Origin: Nocardioides sp. B-3
GTDB taxonomy: Bacteria; Actinomycetota; Actinomycetes; Propionibacteriales; Nocardioidaceae
DNA length: 64,000 nt
Direction of reading: 5' to 3'
Assembly: GCF_024703895.1 (NCBI RefSeq)
Contig: NZ_CP087968.1
Coordinates: 992,001 to 1,056,000, forward strand
Part shown: in pieces, positions 1 through 10,774 of the stretch
Layout of the letters: the number at the start of each line of letters is the position of its first letter
Numbering within the stretch: the stretch's first letter is position 1
Translations under genes and position numbers: made by a program
The notes under the pieces: model-generated
Databases searched by the model: none
Told to the model about the DNA's origin: nothing
The model's input: only the letters and a program-made list of their open reading frames with translations

Positions 1-966
1 GGTCCGCAGCGAGTAGCGCGAGATCCGCGCGACGCCGGTGTCGATGACGTAGCGGATCCCCGGCACGGTCAGCGACGTCTCGGCCACGTTGGTGGCGAGC
101 ACGATCCGGCGTACGGACATGTTGTGGCTGGAGAAGACCCGGTGCTGCTCGGCGGCCGACAGGCGGGAGTAGAGCGGGACGACCTCGAGCCGGTCGCTCT
201 TGAGCGCGTCGAGGGCATCGGCGGTGTCGCGGATCTCGCGCTCGCCGGGCAGGAAGACGAGCACGTCGCCCGGCCCCTCGGCGGACAGCTCGCGGACCGC
301 GGCGATGATCGCCTCGGTCTGGTCGCGCTGGATCGGCTCGCCCTCGTCGTCGTCCTCCGGGAGCTCGAGCAGCGGGCGGTAGCGCACCTCGACCGGGAAG
401 GTCCGGCCGGTCACCTCGATGACCGGGGCGTCGAAGTGCTCGGCGAACCGCTCGACGTCGATGGTGGCGCTGGTGATGATGATCTTGAGGTCGGGCCGCC
501 GCGGCAGCAGCCGCTTGAGGTAGCCGAGCAGGAAGTCGATGTTCAGCGAGCGCTCGTGCGCCTCGTCGATGATGATCGTGTCGTACTTGCGGAGCTGGCG
601 GTCGCGTTGCAGCTCCGCCAGCAGGATGCCGTCGGTCATCAGCTTGACCCCTGGACTGGCGAGACGTGCGGTCCGTGAACCGCACCTGTAGCCGACCGGG
701 TCCCCCAGCTCGGTGCCGAGCTCCTCGGCGATCCGCTCGGCCACGGAGCGGGCGGCGATCCGGCGGGGCTGGGTGTGCCCGATCAGCTTGCCCCCGTTGG
801 CAGCACCGGCACCGCGCCCCATTTCCAGCAGAATCTTGGGCAGCTGGGTGGTCTTACCCGAGCCCGTCTCGCCGGCGATGATGACGACCTCGTGGTCGCG
901 AATGGCGGCCGCGATGTCGTCACGGCGCGCAGAGACCGGGAGCGCGGGCGGGTAGGAGATCTGCAC
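1..966 (-). CDS. hrpA: ATP-dependent RNA helicase HrpA, N-terminal part (cut by window edge)
   Basis: DEAH-box superfamily 2 RNA helicase; about 320 N-terminal residues are present and the rest lies beyond base 1. Motif I GETGSGKT is at residues 32-39, the DEAH box (DEAHERS) near residue 135, and motif III SAT near residue 165, followed by a stretch typical of HrpA (VGYQVRFTDR after repair). The GTG start at 966 gives the usual family beginning [12 protein letters not shown]. Two opposite frame breaks near 650 and 688 cancel each other; both sit at CCTGG/CCAGG sites. The order of motifs makes the family secure. Confidence 0.9.
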   Translation of the reverse strand, partial: MQISYPPALPVSARRDDIAAAIRDHEVVIIAGETGSGKTTQLPKILLEMGRGAGAANGGKLIGHTQPRRIAARSVAERIAEELGTELGDPVGYRCGSRTARLASPGVKLMTDGILLAELQRDRQLRKYDTIIIDEAHERSLNIDFLLGYLKRLLPRRPDLKIIITSATIDVERFAEHFDAPVIEVTGRTFPVEVRYRPLLELPEDDDEGEPIQRDQTEAIIAAVRELSAEGPGDVLVFLPGEREIRDTADALDALKSDRLEVVPLYSRLSAAEQHRVFSSHNMSVRRIVLATNVAETSLTVPGIRYVIDTGVARISRYSLRT

Positions 967-1011
967 AACCGGACCATTCTCGCGTATGCCGCAAGCCGAT
1001 TGCGCGCGCCC

Positions 1012-1605
1012 TCAGGTGAGGTCGACGAGCACGGGCAGGGAGAGGGCCAGCACGGACAGCAGCTCGTCGCGGGTCATCACCGACGGGTCGTCGGCCCACG
1101 CGAGCACCATCTCCTCGGTCATCGCCGACCACGCGCGTACGACGAGCCGCGACTGGGGCGTGTCCTTGACGATCTCCCCCACGGCGTCCTCACGGAAGAT
1201 GCGGTCGGTGAGGGCAGAACCGGCCCTGCTCGTAGAGCCCGCGGATCTCGTCGGTGCCGCCCGCGGCGGCCCGCACGAGGGAGCGGTAGAGGGTGGCGTT
1301 GTCGACGACGTAGTCGACGTAGACGCCCAGCGAGGCCAGCATCCGCTCCAGCGGCTCCCCTCGGCCGGTGGTGCGGTCTTCTCGACGAGGTCCTCGACGG
1401 CGTGCCGGATGACAGCGAGGCGGAAGTCCTGCTTGGAGCCGAAGTAGTGGTACATCAGGCCGCGCGAGACGCCGGCCTCCTCGGCCAGCACGTCGATGGA
1501 GATCTCGTCGACCGAGCGGCTCGCGAACAGCTGCACGCCCAGCTCCAGCAGCTGCGCGCGCCGGGCGTCGGGCGAGAGTCGGGTCCGCGCCGGAGAAGTG
1601 GTCAT
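1012..1605 (-). CDS. TetR family transcriptional regulator
   Basis: About 197 residues with an N-terminal helix-turn-helix (IDVLAEEAGVSRGLMYHYF, residues about 40-60) and the usual variable ligand-binding helices after it. ATG at 1605 begins MTTSPARTRL; a GTG two codons upstream is the alternative. Residues about 80-130 are read in a shifted frame between breaks near 1357 and 1222, and the repaired middle (LERMLASLGVYVDYVVD) is typical of TetR proteins. It is divergent from the monooxygenase/SDR pair, with a palindrome between them, so it probably represses that operon and itself. Confidence 0.88.
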   Translation of the reverse strand: MTTSPARTRLSPDARRAQLLELGVQLFASRSVDEISIDVLAEEAGVSRGLMYHYFGSKQDFRLAVIRHAVEDLVEKTAPPAEGSRWSGCWPRWASTSTTSSTTPPSTAPSCGPPRAAPTRSAGSTSRAGSALTDRIFREDAVGEIVKDTPQSRLVVRAWSAMTEEMVLAWADDPSVMTRDELLSVLALSLPVLVDLT

Positions 1606-1615
1606 GCACACATCC

Positions 1616-1634
1616 TATTGACGGATATTCAATA
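1616..1634. promoter_or_regulatory. Candidate TetR operator and divergent promoter
   Basis: A 19-bp palindrome with arms TATTGA and TCAATA separated by 7 bases lies in the 48-bp gap between the tetR start (1605) and the monooxygenase start (1654). TTGACG at 1618-1623 can serve as -35 for the rightward gene, with a weak -10 near 1642 (TAGTCT). That would place the transcription start at or next to the ATG, a leaderless layout common in actinobacteria. The operator role is inferred from position and symmetry. Confidence 0.55.
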
Positions 1635-1653
1635 ACGCCAATAGTCTCCTCAC

Positions 1654-3170
1654 ATGACTCAGCGCACCACGCCCCTGCCCGCGTCCGTCGACCATCTCGT
1701 CATCGGCGCCGGCTTCGCCGGTCTGTGTACGGCGATCAAGCTGGCCGAGGCCGGCCGGGACGACTTCCCCGGTGATCGAGAAGGACGGTGGCATCGGCGG
1801 CACTCGGCGCGCCAACACCTACCCCGGCGCCGCCTGCGACGTTCCGAGCCAGCTCTACTCCTTCTCCTTCGCGCCCAACCCGAGCTGGTCGATGTCCTTC
1901 TCCCCCAGCGGGAGATCGAGGCCTACCTGCAGAAGGTGGCCGAGGACTCGGGCACGCTCGACCGCTTCGCCTTCGGCACCGAGCTGACCGAGGCCGGGTG
2001 GGACGAGGCCGCCCAGCGCTGGCACGTCACCACCAACCGCGGCGAGGTCGTGGCGAAGACGCTGATCTCGGGCTCCGGTGGGCTGTCCGTGCCGAAGATG
2101 CCCGACATCGACGGCATCGAGACCTTCCGGGGGCGAGATCTTCCACTCCGCCCGCTGGAACCACGACGTCGACCTGAGCGGCAAGCGGGTCGCGGTCATC
2201 GGCACGGGCGCCTCGGGCATCCAGATCGTCCCGGCGATCCAGCCGGACGTGGCCCACCTCGACCTCTACCAGCGTACGGCGCCGTACGTCCTGCCCCGCA
2301 ACGACCGTCGCTACACCGGCGTCGAGAAGCTGCTGTTCAAGCACGTCCCGGGCGTGCAGAGGGCCTACCGCACGGGCATCTACTGGGCGCGCGAGCTCTA
2401 CGTTCCCGGCTTCGTGTGGAACCCGAAGCTCGCCACGCCGGCCAAGATGCTGGCGCTGGGCAACCTAGCCAAGGCGGTCACGGACCCCGACCTGCGGGCG
2501 AAGCTGACCCCGACCTTCCAGATCGGGTGCAAGCGGATCCTCATCTCCAACACCTACTACCCCGCGCTCGCGGCCGACAACGTCGAGCTCGTGACCGACC
2601 CGATCGTCAAGGTGACCGGCGACGCCGTCGTCACCGCGGACGGCGTCCGAGCGACCGATCGACGTGCTCGTCGTGGCCACCGGCTTCCAGACCACCGAGC
2701 AGCCGATCGCCGAGCACATCCGCGGGCGCGAGGGCACCTCGCTCTCCGACATGTGGGCCGAGCACGGGATGGCCTCCTACAAGGGCACCACCACGCGCGG
2801 CTTCCCCAACCTCTTCCAGATCGTCGGCGCCAACACCGGCCCGGGCCACAGCTCGATGGTCTTCATGATCGAGTCCCGGGTCGCCTACATCGTCGACACG
2901 CTGAAGACGATGTCCGCGCAGGGCATCGCCGCCGTCGAGCCGCAGCAGGCGGCCCGGGACGAGTGGAACGCCGATCTCCACCGACGCATGCAGCGCACCG
3001 TGTGGAGCACCGGCGGCTGCTCGAGCTGGTACCTCGACGCGCACGGCAAGAACACGACCCTGTGGCCGCGCGCCACCTTCACCTTCCGCCGGCTGCTGGC
3101 CCGCTTCGACGCCGACAGCTACGACCTCGAGCCGGCACGTGCCGGCATCACCGAAGGAGCCAACGCATGA
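1654..3170 (+). CDS. Flavin-containing (Baeyer-Villiger type) monooxygenase
   Basis: FAD- and NADPH-dependent class B monooxygenase of about 505 residues. The N-terminal FAD site (HLVIGAGFAGL, residues about 14-24) is followed by IGGTRRANTYPGAACD, a central NADPH Rossmann motif (VAVIGTGASGIQ) and the late motif VVATGFQT. Four frame breaks (near 1760, 1910, 2135 and 2655) scatter the gene over three frames, but every segment matches the family in order. The stop overlaps the SDR start as ATGA, so the two are probably one TetR-controlled operon oxidising a ketone or steroid-like substrate. The substrate cannot be told from sequence. Confidence 0.88.
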
Positions 3171-3993
3171 GCCTCAAGACGCTGCAGGACAAGGTCGTCG
3201 TCATCACCGGAGCCGGCTCCGGGATGGGGCGCGAGATCGCCCGGCAGGCCGCCCAACAGGGCGCGCTGCTCGCGATCTCGGACTGGAACCCCGAGGGCCT
3301 CGCCGAGACCGTCGACATCGTCAAGGAGCTCGGCGCCGAGGTCCGCAGCGACGTCATCGACGTCTCCGACCGGGCCGCGATGGCGCAGTGGGCGGTCGAC
3401 GTGGTGGGTCAGTTCGGACGGGTCAACCTGCTCGTCAACAACGCCGGGGTCACGATGACCGGCGACTTCGAGACCATGTCCTACGAGGAGTTCGACTGGA
3501 TCGTGGGCGTGAACCTGAACGGTGTCGTCAACGGCACCAAGGAGTTCCTGCCCCACCTGATCGCCTCCGGTGACGGCGCCGTCGTCAACCTCTCCTCGCT
3601 CTTCGGGCTGGTCTCGATGCCGGGCCAGAGCGCCTACAACGCCACGAAGTACGCCGTCCGCGGCTTCACCGAGGCGCTGCGCGAGGAGATGCTGATCAAC
3701 AAGCACCCGGTGACCGTCACCAGCGTCCACCCCGGCGGGATCCGGACCGGCATCGCCCGCAACGGTCGCACCACCGCGGGCGAGGACCACGACAAGCTGA
3801 CGGCGCTCTTCGAGGACAAGCTCGCCCGGATGCCCGCCGACAAGGCCGCCGCGATCATCCTCAAGGGTGCGCTCGCCGGCCGGGCGCGCGTGCTCGTCGG
3901 GATCGACGCCCACCTGATGCACCACGCCGCCAAGCTGCTCGGCTCGCGCTACCGGGACGTCATCGCGTTGCTCGCGCCGCGGTCACTCAGTAG
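3167..3993 (+). CDS. Short-chain dehydrogenase/reductase
   Basis: Classical SDR of about 275 residues: the NAD(P)-binding glycine motif (ITGAGSGMGREIA) is near residue 13, NNAG near 90, the catalytic Ser in NLSSLFGL and the YNATK Tyr/Lys pair near 155-159. It starts inside the monooxygenase stop codon and probably acts on the same substrate or its alcohol. The annotated frame stays open far downstream through a noncoding repeat into the DUF402 gene. A single missing base near 3980 would instead give a TAG at 3991, which fits family length, so I end it there. Confidence 0.85.
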
Positions 3994-4004
3994 CGCTCCT
4001 CGCC

Positions 4005-4050
4005 GCTGGTTGAGCAGCGAGGCCGCCTGCGGCCGAGCGTGTCGAAACCA
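4005..4050. repeat. Actinobacterial intergenic hairpin repeat
   Basis: The element begins GCTGGTTGAG and ends GTCGAAACCA, with the inner palindrome GGCCGC-CT-GCGGCC at 4021-4034 and outer arms TGGTT/AACCA. This closely resembles a dispersed intergenic repeat that I recall from Nocardioides and related genomes, usually found after genes. It follows the SDR gene and could act as a terminator or transcript-end stabiliser. Only one copy was seen in this window. Confidence 0.55.
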
Positions 4051-4087
4051 AGGCGCCTCGAGCTGGCCACCAACATCTGCACCCTCA

Positions 4088-4145
4088 CATACCGAGCGTT
4101 TGTGTTGCCAGAACGGCGTCAGGGACAGCAGAAACGTTCGGTATG
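4088..4145. repeat. Long imperfect inverted repeat upstream of the DUF402 gene
   Basis: Arms CATACCGAGCGTTT (4088-4101) and AAACGTTCGGTATG (4132-4145) pair at 13 of 14 positions. Pairing continues inward with mismatches to about 22 bp, leaving a short loop. It lies 70 bp before the DUF402 start, has no T-run, and could be an operator or an RNA structure in the leader. No mobile-element features accompany it. Confidence 0.5.
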
Positions 4146-4216
4146 TCGCCGACCCCCTTGCCGCGCAGCCGGGTCGCGCCTGCTCAGCCAGCGGTGAGGC
4201 GCCTAGGTTCGTCCCC

Positions 4217-4783
4217 ATGGCTTTCGCTTCCGGTGACCCGATCCGCGTCGAGGTGACGAAGTGGGGCGACCGGCCGCACTGGGAGTTCGACGGCGTCTGG
4301 CTCGGCTCTGATGCGTACGGCGAGTGGCTGGGCTTCCCCGCGCGCACGCACAACTCACGGCCGGGCTACGCGTTCGACTCCGAGGTCGACGCGGTGACGC
4401 TGGTGCCAGCCGCGGGCTACTGGGTCGCCACGTTCCATGCCCCCGGAATCTGGTGCGACCTCTACATCGACATCAGCACCCCGTCGGTGTGGGACGGTGA
4501 CGTGCTGAGGACGGTCGACCTCGACCTCGACGTGATCCGGATGGCCCCCGAGCCTCCGGTCGACTCGACGTCCGCACCGCAGAACCGGAGCGCCGGCCCC
4601 GGCGAGGTGTTCATCGACGACGAGGACGAGTTCCTCGAGCACCGTGTGTCCTTCGGATATCCGCCCGAGGTGGTCGCTGCCGCTCGCGCCAGCGCTTACG
4701 AGCTGTTCGTCGCGGTGAAGGCAGGCGTGGCGCCGTACGACGGGAAGGCGCACTTGCGCTGGCTCAACCTGCTGACGTCATGA
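4217..4783 (+). CDS. DUF402 domain protein
   Basis: An intact gene of 188 residues starting MAFASGDPIRVEV. The middle region (WVATFHAPGIWCDLYIDIS, then DLDLDVI and an acidic VFIDDEDEFLEHR) matches the DUF402/FomD-like fold, whose members bind divalent metal and act on nucleoside diphosphates or related compounds. The C-terminal helix ends in LLTS. There is no signal peptide, so it is cytoplasmic. It is a single gene, and its stop codon lies inside the hairpin shared with the convergent exporter. Function beyond the domain assignment is unknown. Confidence 0.72.
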   Translation: MAFASGDPIRVEVTKWGDRPHWEFDGVWLGSDAYGEWLGFPARTHNSRPGYAFDSEVDAVTLVPAAGYWVATFHAPGIWCDLYIDISTPSVWDGDVLRTVDLDLDVIRMAPEPPVDSTSAPQNRSAGPGEVFIDDEDEFLEHRVSFGYPPEVVAAARASAYELFVAVKAGVAPYDGKAHLRWLNLLTS

Positions 4784-4820
4784 GGACTGCTCGTTCAGAA
4801 CAGTCAATCCTCATGACGTC
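4774..4820. terminator. Bidirectional terminator hairpin containing both stop codons
   Basis: Perfect 13-bp arms GACGTCATGAGGA (4774-4786) and TCCTCATGACGTC (4808-4820), extended by an inner CTG/CAG pair across a 4-base bulge, enclose a short loop. The DUF402 stop (4781-4783) lies inside the left arm and the exporter stop (4804-4806) in the bulge. The stem is the only sequence separating the two convergent genes. Confidence 0.75.
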
Positions 4821-6139
4821 CGCGACCGGACCGAGAGGCCTTGAACGGCCCGACCAGTCGCGGCCCGGCGAGGCGGGACTCGAGGCGGCGGGTCTCGCGC
4901 TTCAGGGGTTGTGCGAGGTACTCCCCCGGGATCACACCGGACGCCAGCGCCACCGCCACGGACGCGGCGGTCATCATCGCGACGATGCCCTGCGAGGTGC
5001 CGGAGCCGCCGGCGGCGAGCAGCGAGAGCCCGCGGTAGATCGACAACCCGGGCAGCAGCGGCACGATCGAGGAGACCGCGACGACGAGCGGCGGCACCCG
5101 GAAACGGCCCGCGACGCCGTACGCCACCACGCCGATCGTGAAGGCACCGATCGCTGCCGCCCACGTGCGACCGAAGCCGGTCTCGCCGACGACGGCGTGC
5201 AGCAGCGTCGCCGGGCCCGCAGTGGCCGCGATCGGCAGGAGTGCGCGACGGGGGGCGTAGCACGCGAACGCGAAGGCGGCCGCCGAGACGGCGGCTCCGA
5301 CGACGGCGATGACCGGGTGGTTGCCCAGCGACCGGCCCGGGATCAGCTGGCCGAGGTTGATGCCCAGCACGTCGGCGATCGACAGGCCGCCACTGACGCC
5401 GGCGATGATCCCGGCGGTGGCGAGCAGCGCCTCGATCACGCGGGCGCCGCTGGTGACGTAGAACCCGGTCAGCGCGTCCCGGATGGCGCCCATGAAGCCG
5501 ATGCCGGCCAGCAGCATGACGATGTTGGCGGTCACGACGAGCGACAGGTCGGCCTTCATCGGTGTGGCCGCGAGGCCGACCGCGAAGAGGGGTCGCGACC
5601 AGGCCGCCTGCGACCCGGAGGTAGAACGTCGGCAGCCGTCGGCGCGCCATCACCAGCTGCAACCGGTCGATCGTCATGGCGGCGGCCGAGGCGATCAGCG
5701 CCACCAGCCAGTCGCCGCCGAGGAAGATCGCGACGCTGGCGCACATCACCCCCCGGGCGAGTGTCACCGACCAGCGTGGCCACGGGTGCCCGGTCGAGAG
5801 GATCGTCGCCATCCGGGTGCGCGCGAGGTAGAGGTCGAGGTCGTCCGCGAGCACCTCGCGGACGACCCGGTCGACCCGGGTCAGGTCGGCGTAGTCGATG
5901 TCGCGGTGCTTGACGTTGCGGATCATCAGCACCGGCGGGTCCTCGGGCGAGAGCTGGTAGCTCATCGACAGCGACGTGAAGGTGACGTCGATCTCCGGGT
6001 TCCGCAGGCCGAGATGGGAGGCGACCGACAGCATGGTGGCGGTGACGTCGGCCGCGCCGGCTCCCGACGACAGCAGCACCTCGCCGATGCGCAGGCACAG
6101 GTCGATGGTCAGGTTGAGCTCGCGCGGATCGTCCACCAC
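4804..6139 (-). CDS. thrE: Threonine/serine exporter ThrE-like membrane protein
   Basis: Inner-membrane amino-acid exporter of about 445 residues with the two ThrE domains. The soluble N-terminal domain (ELNLTIDLCLRIGEVLLSSGAG) resembles DUF1212, and the C-terminal half has about ten hydrophobic segments (for example IVMLLAGIGFMGAIRDALTG). The start is probably GTG at 6139 or 6136, just before DDPRELN. One break near 5585 in a C-run separates the halves. It is divergent from the YbdK gene by about 35 bp and convergent with DUF402. Thr/Ser export is the family role; the substrate is not shown here. Confidence 0.83.
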
Positions 6140-6173
6140 GGAGCCATGGTCGCACCCGTGCCTCGTCCCTACG

Positions 6174-7323
6174 ATGAGGACGTGCACCTCACCTTCCCCA
6201 TCGACTTCCGAGGCGTCGCCGCAGCCGACCATCGGGGTCGAGTGGGAGTTCGCCCTCGTCGACAAGGAGACCCGTGACCTGACCAACACCGCGGCCGACC
6301 TCTTCGCCGCGGTGACGCCCGACCCGGTCGACCCCAAGCGGTTGCACAAGGAGCTCCTGCGCAACACGGTCGAGGTCGTGACCGGCATCTGTACGTCGGT
6401 GGGCGAGGCCGTCGCCGACCTGCGCGAGACCCTCGCGGTGGTCGTGCCGGCCGCGGACGAGCTCGGGGTGGACCTGCTCGGGTCGGGCACGCACCCGTTC
6501 GCGAGCTGGTCGGCGCAGCAGCTGACCGAGGGCGTGCGCTACGAGGAGCTGATCAACCGCACGCAGTGGTGGGGGCGGCAGATGCTGATCTGGGGCGTGC
6601 ACGTGCACGTCGGGCTGCCCTCGCAGGACCGGGTGATGCCGATCATGTCGTCGCTGCTCAACACCTATCCCCACCTGCTGGCGTTGTCGGCGAGCTCGCC
6701 GGTGTGGGCCGGGCTCGACACCGGCTATGCCTCCAACCGGTCGCAGATGTTCCAGCAGCTGCCGACGGCCGGGCTGCCGTTCACGTTCGACACGTGGGAG
6801 GAGTTCGAGGCGTGCATCGGCGACCGGGCGACGACGGGCGTGATCGACTCGATGTCCGACATGCGCTGGGACATCCGGCCGGCACCCCACCCGGGCACGA
6901 TCGAGAACCGCGTCTGCGACGGCATGTCCGACATCACCGAGCTCGCGTCGCTGACCGCGCTGATCCACTGCCTCGTGGTCGACCTCGACACCCGGCTCGC
7001 CGCCGGCGAGACGCTCCCCGACGATGCCGCCGTGGCACGTGCAGGAGAACAAGTGGCGCGCCGCGCGCTGCAGGCTCGACGCCATCGTGATCCTCGACGA
7101 GAAGTCCCGCGAACGGCTCGTCACCGACGACCTCGACGACCTGCTCGAGCGGCTCAGCCCGGTCGCACGCAGGCTCGAGTGCGAGGACGAGCTGCGCGCG
7201 GTCGCCGACATCCCGCGCAACGGCGCGTCCTACCAGCGCCAGCGTGAGGTGGCCGCCGCCACCGGGGGTGACCTCGTGGCCGTGGTCGACTCCGTGGTCG
7301 CGGAGCTCCGAGCGTCACTGTGA
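6174..7323 (+). CDS. ybdK: Carboxylate-amine ligase, YbdK/glutamate-cysteine ligase 2 family
   Basis: ATP-dependent ligase of about 380 residues, related to EgtA/GshA. It shows IGVEWEFALVD near the N-terminus (metal and substrate Glu residues), then WGVHVHVG, MPPWHVQENKWRAAR and the C-terminal GASYQRQR. A break near 7020 divides the gene. The start is uncertain. ATG 6174 is in frame, but TACGAT at 6170-6175 looks like a -10 box 6 bases before GTG 6182 (VHLTFPIDF), so a leaderless GTG start with a small break before IGVEW is likely. The stop overlaps the end of the convergent SARP gene. Confidence 0.85.
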
Positions 7324-10300
7324 GCGGAGCCTGAGCAGCTCCCCGGTCCAGTCCCGCCAGTCCCAGCGTCGCTGCCACCTCGGCCGCCTCGTCGTGCCGG
7401 CCACGCTGGGCGAGGCTGCGGGCCACCCACGCGGGTGCGCGGGCACCGCGGTGGGCCTCCTCGGCGGACCGCAGCAACCAGTCGGCGCGTGGGTCGTCCA
7501 GCATCGCGAGCAGCACACCGAGGTGGTGATGGAGGTGGCCCCACATCGCGCCTCCGCCGTACACGAACCGCGGTGACCACGAGGCCAGCACCGGGCTGAG
7601 CAGGGCGGCCGACTCCTTGTCCCGGAGGCGTGCCGCGGTGGCCGCGAGCCGGGTCAGCTCGAGCAGGGCGAACCGGCCCCGACGGAGGTGGTCGAAGCCC
7701 GCCGAGCCCGCCCTCCGGAGGCCCTCGCGCGCCTCCTCGACCTCTCCGGCCGGGACGGCCACGTGGATCAGGGCAACGGTCCGGTGCGCGTCGAGGATCT
7801 CGTGACCGATCGGCTCGCGCAGACCCGGCAGCACCTCGGCCATCCGGCCCTGCTCGAAGCGGATCCCCCGGATCGTCGCGCCGATGGTGGAGGGGCTTCC
7901 GGGATGGCGGCCTCGGTGCCGAGGCTGAGCGCCGCCCGAGCCGCGACCTCCGCGTCGTCGACGAGCCCCTGCTGCAGGAGCACCATGGCCCGGCAGGCGC
8001 CGGCCCAGAAGAGCCGGTCCGCCCCGCCGAGGTCGTTGGACAGCCGCTCGACCTCGAGCAGCGAGTCGGCGGCCTCGTCGCCGTCGCCGACGCACAGGGC
8101 GGCGACCAGCCGGTTGGCGGTGGCCTCGCAGGCAGCCATCGGGTCACCGAGCCTCCGCGCGACGGCCGGGTGCACCGCGGTCTCGACGAACCACGACTGC
8201 GCGTCGAACACCTCCGAGATGACCATGTTGCGCACGGTGAGCACCCGGGCGCGTGCAGGCGTCGTCCCCGCCCGCGCGGCCAGTGCCCGGGCCTCGGTGA
8301 CCTCGGCCATCACCGCGTGCGGCTCGTAGGCTCCGCGCTCCGCGGCCACCCCCGTCAGCAGCAGCGCCCCGGTCGCGTCGTCGGCCGCCGGGCTCCGGAG
8401 CGCATCGCGCAGCACGGACACCCGCGCCTCGTCGACGACGCCACCGTGGACGCGACGCCGCCCGAGCGCGAGGGCCGCGCGGACGAACGTCTTCTCGTCC
8501 CCTCGGGCATGCGCCTCCCGGGCCGCCCGCACGAGCTCGTCGACGTCGTGGCCGAGGTTCAGGTTCGACGCCATCTCGCCGTGGCGCAGCAACAGCTCGG
8601 TGGCGGCGGCCGCGCCCCTCGGACGAGTCCGGCTCGCGGCCACGACGGGAGGCGGCGAGGGCCGCGTCGAAGCACTGGAAGGAGACTCGGAGGGCGAGCC
8701 GGGACGCGGCGGCCTCGCCCGCCAGCAGCCCCGACGAGACCGCCGCGGTCGCGTCGCCACCGGCGATGACCCCGGCCGCGTGGTGCCGGGCGACCGCGTG
8801 CAGCGTGGCGCCGGTCAGGGGACGCCCGGTCGACTCCGGGTGCTCGGCCACCCGCCGGTGGGCGGCGGCGGCCCGGGTCGGCCCCCAGCGGTCGAGCAAC
8901 GCCTGCCGGACCATGCCGTGGATGAAGTGGTAGCCGCCCCGGCTCACCTCGTCGAGGAGGTGGGCGCCCACCGCCGCGGCCGGGTGCTGCGCGGTCGCGG
9001 CGGGTTCGTGGTCCCACGCGGCCGCGACCAGCTCGAGCTCGACGACGTCTCCCACGACCGACGCGGCCATCAGCGCCTCCACGGTCCGGGGCGGGAGCTG
9101 CGCGAGCCGCTCGCGCACGAGCTCGCCGATCCCGGCGCGGGCGCCCCGGGCGACCGCGGGCTCGCGCGCCGCGGTGGCGGTCAGGCACTGCATCACGAAG
9201 AAGGCGTTCCCGCCGGTGTCCGCGACCAGCTGACGCGCGTCGGCGCTCACGTCGGCAGCCTCGGCCAGAGCCGAGATCGCCGACTCGTCGAGCGGGCCCA
9301 CGGGCGCCGGGACGAGCTGCCCCCGGCGGCGCAGGGTGGCGATCAGCGACCGTGCGGGATGGTTGTCGGCGAGGCCGGTGTCGCGCAGCCCGGCCACGAC
9401 GAGCACGCGTGACTGACCGGCCGCGGTCAACGAGTCCCGCAGCAGCAGCACCGTCTCCTCGTCGACGTTCTCCGGGTCGTCGAGCAGCAGCACGAGCGGC
9501 TGGCGGGTGGTCGCCGCCTGCCACCAGCCACCGACCGCGTGCGCGAGCCGCCGCCGTCCCACCGCCGGCGTCGCCTCCCCCTGCACCGGGTCCGACAGGT
9601 GTGCGGAGAGGTCGGGGACGAGGCGCACCAGCTCGTGGGCGCCCGGACCCAGCCGGGTCGCGACGAGCGTGGGCGGCAGCATGGCGACGTACGCGGCCGG
9701 GCATTCCGCGACGGGTTGGTACGGCGCCGGCAGCTCGCTCGAGCGGCCGGCCAGCACCGTGGCGCCCCGGGCCCGCGCGAGGTCGCAGAACTCCGTCGCC
9801 AGCCGCGTCTTCCCGATCCCGGCCTCGCCGCTGAGGACGACGACATGGGGCGATCCCGACGCCTGCACCGGGTCGTAGGCCGCGGTCAGGGCGCCCAGCT
9901 CGTCGTCGCGGCCGATCATCGGTGCACCGCGCGCCGCCCGCCACGGCACCGCGACGGTCGCCGGCGCGTCCGGGTCGGGCGCGTGCGTGAGGATCGCGGA
10001 GTAGACCTCGGCCGGGTCCCGGCTCGGCTCGACGCCCGGGTCGTCGTGGAGGCGCTGCCGGATCAGCGGGTAGTAGGCCAGCGCCTCGCTCTGGCGCGCG
10101 GAGCGGTAGAGCGCCTTCATGTAGACCGCCGCCGGGTCCTCCCGGTGGGGGTGCTCGCGCAGCAGGTCACGCAGCACGGCGGAGGCGGAGGCGTTGTCGC
10201 CGAGCTCCATCTGCGCTCCGGCCCAGAGCGCCGTCGCCTCGACCCACAGGTCGGTCAGTGCGGCCGCCTCGGCCCGGCCCCACCTCGTGGTCGCGAGGTC

Positions 10301-10741
10301 GGGCAGCGGGTCGCCCCGCCACAGCGCGAGCGCCTCGGTCGCGAGGTCGAGGCGCGCGTGGCCGGCAGCGGCGCGCGCGGCGCCCACGAGCTCGCGCAAC
10401 CGCAGCGCGTCGACCGCCTCGGGCGGCGTGTCCAGGAGATAGCCACCGTCCACGGTGCGCAGCGCCCCGGCGGCCGGACCCGGGTCGGCGCGGAGCTTGG
10501 ACATGTAGGTGCGCAGGGTGGCGACGCCGTGGTCATCGGAGGCCCCGTCCGCGAGGACGTCGACGATCCGCGACACCGCCACCGGTCGTCCGCCCGCGAG
10601 GGCCGGGAACGCCAGCAGCGCCCGCCGTCGCGCACCGGAGACCTCGACCGGCCGACCGTCGTGGCGCGCGACGAGCGGCCCGAGGACGTCGATGTGCAAG
10701 GCGATCCCCACGCCGGCGGTGGTGGCCACGCCTGCGACCAT
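7315..10741 (-). CDS. SARP/BTAD transcriptional regulator with AAA ATPase and TPR region
   Basis: A large regulator of about 1,140 residues. The N-terminus is an OmpR-type winged helix (HIDVLGPL, then ATLRTYMSKLRADPG) followed by a bacterial transcriptional activator domain (residues about 100-250). An AAA/STAND ATPase follows, with Walker A VLSGEAGIGKTRL near 290 and Walker B LVLLLDDPEN near 400, then a helical TPR-like C-terminus. Breaks near 8620, 7890 and 7390 split the C-terminal part. ATG 10741 lies 34 bp after the cyclase stop, so the two are co-transcribed. TTG 10699 directly before HIDVLG is an alternative start. Family members often activate secondary-metabolite or stress genes; the target is unknown. 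Confidence 0.82.
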
Positions 10742-10774
10742 CACATCTCGAGGCGGGCAGGGGAAGGAGTCGGC

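Noticed and set aside
124..678. Many long forward-strand reading frames opposite hrpA, the SARP and cyclase genes
   Set aside because: They are Arg/Gly/Ala-rich shadows typical of high-GC antisense frames, with no domains, and overlap conserved proteins on the other strand.
1654..3170. Programmed frameshifting or true pseudogenes
   Set aside because: Breaks of both signs occur in most genes of all kinds, mainly in homopolymers. No slippery site with downstream structure recurs.
2078..4783. A single 901-residue reading frame joining monooxygenase, SDR and DUF402 sequence
   Set aside because: The middle translates a known intergenic repeat and a long inverted repeat as nonsense peptide. Three separate families with their own starts are clear, so the open frame is accidental.
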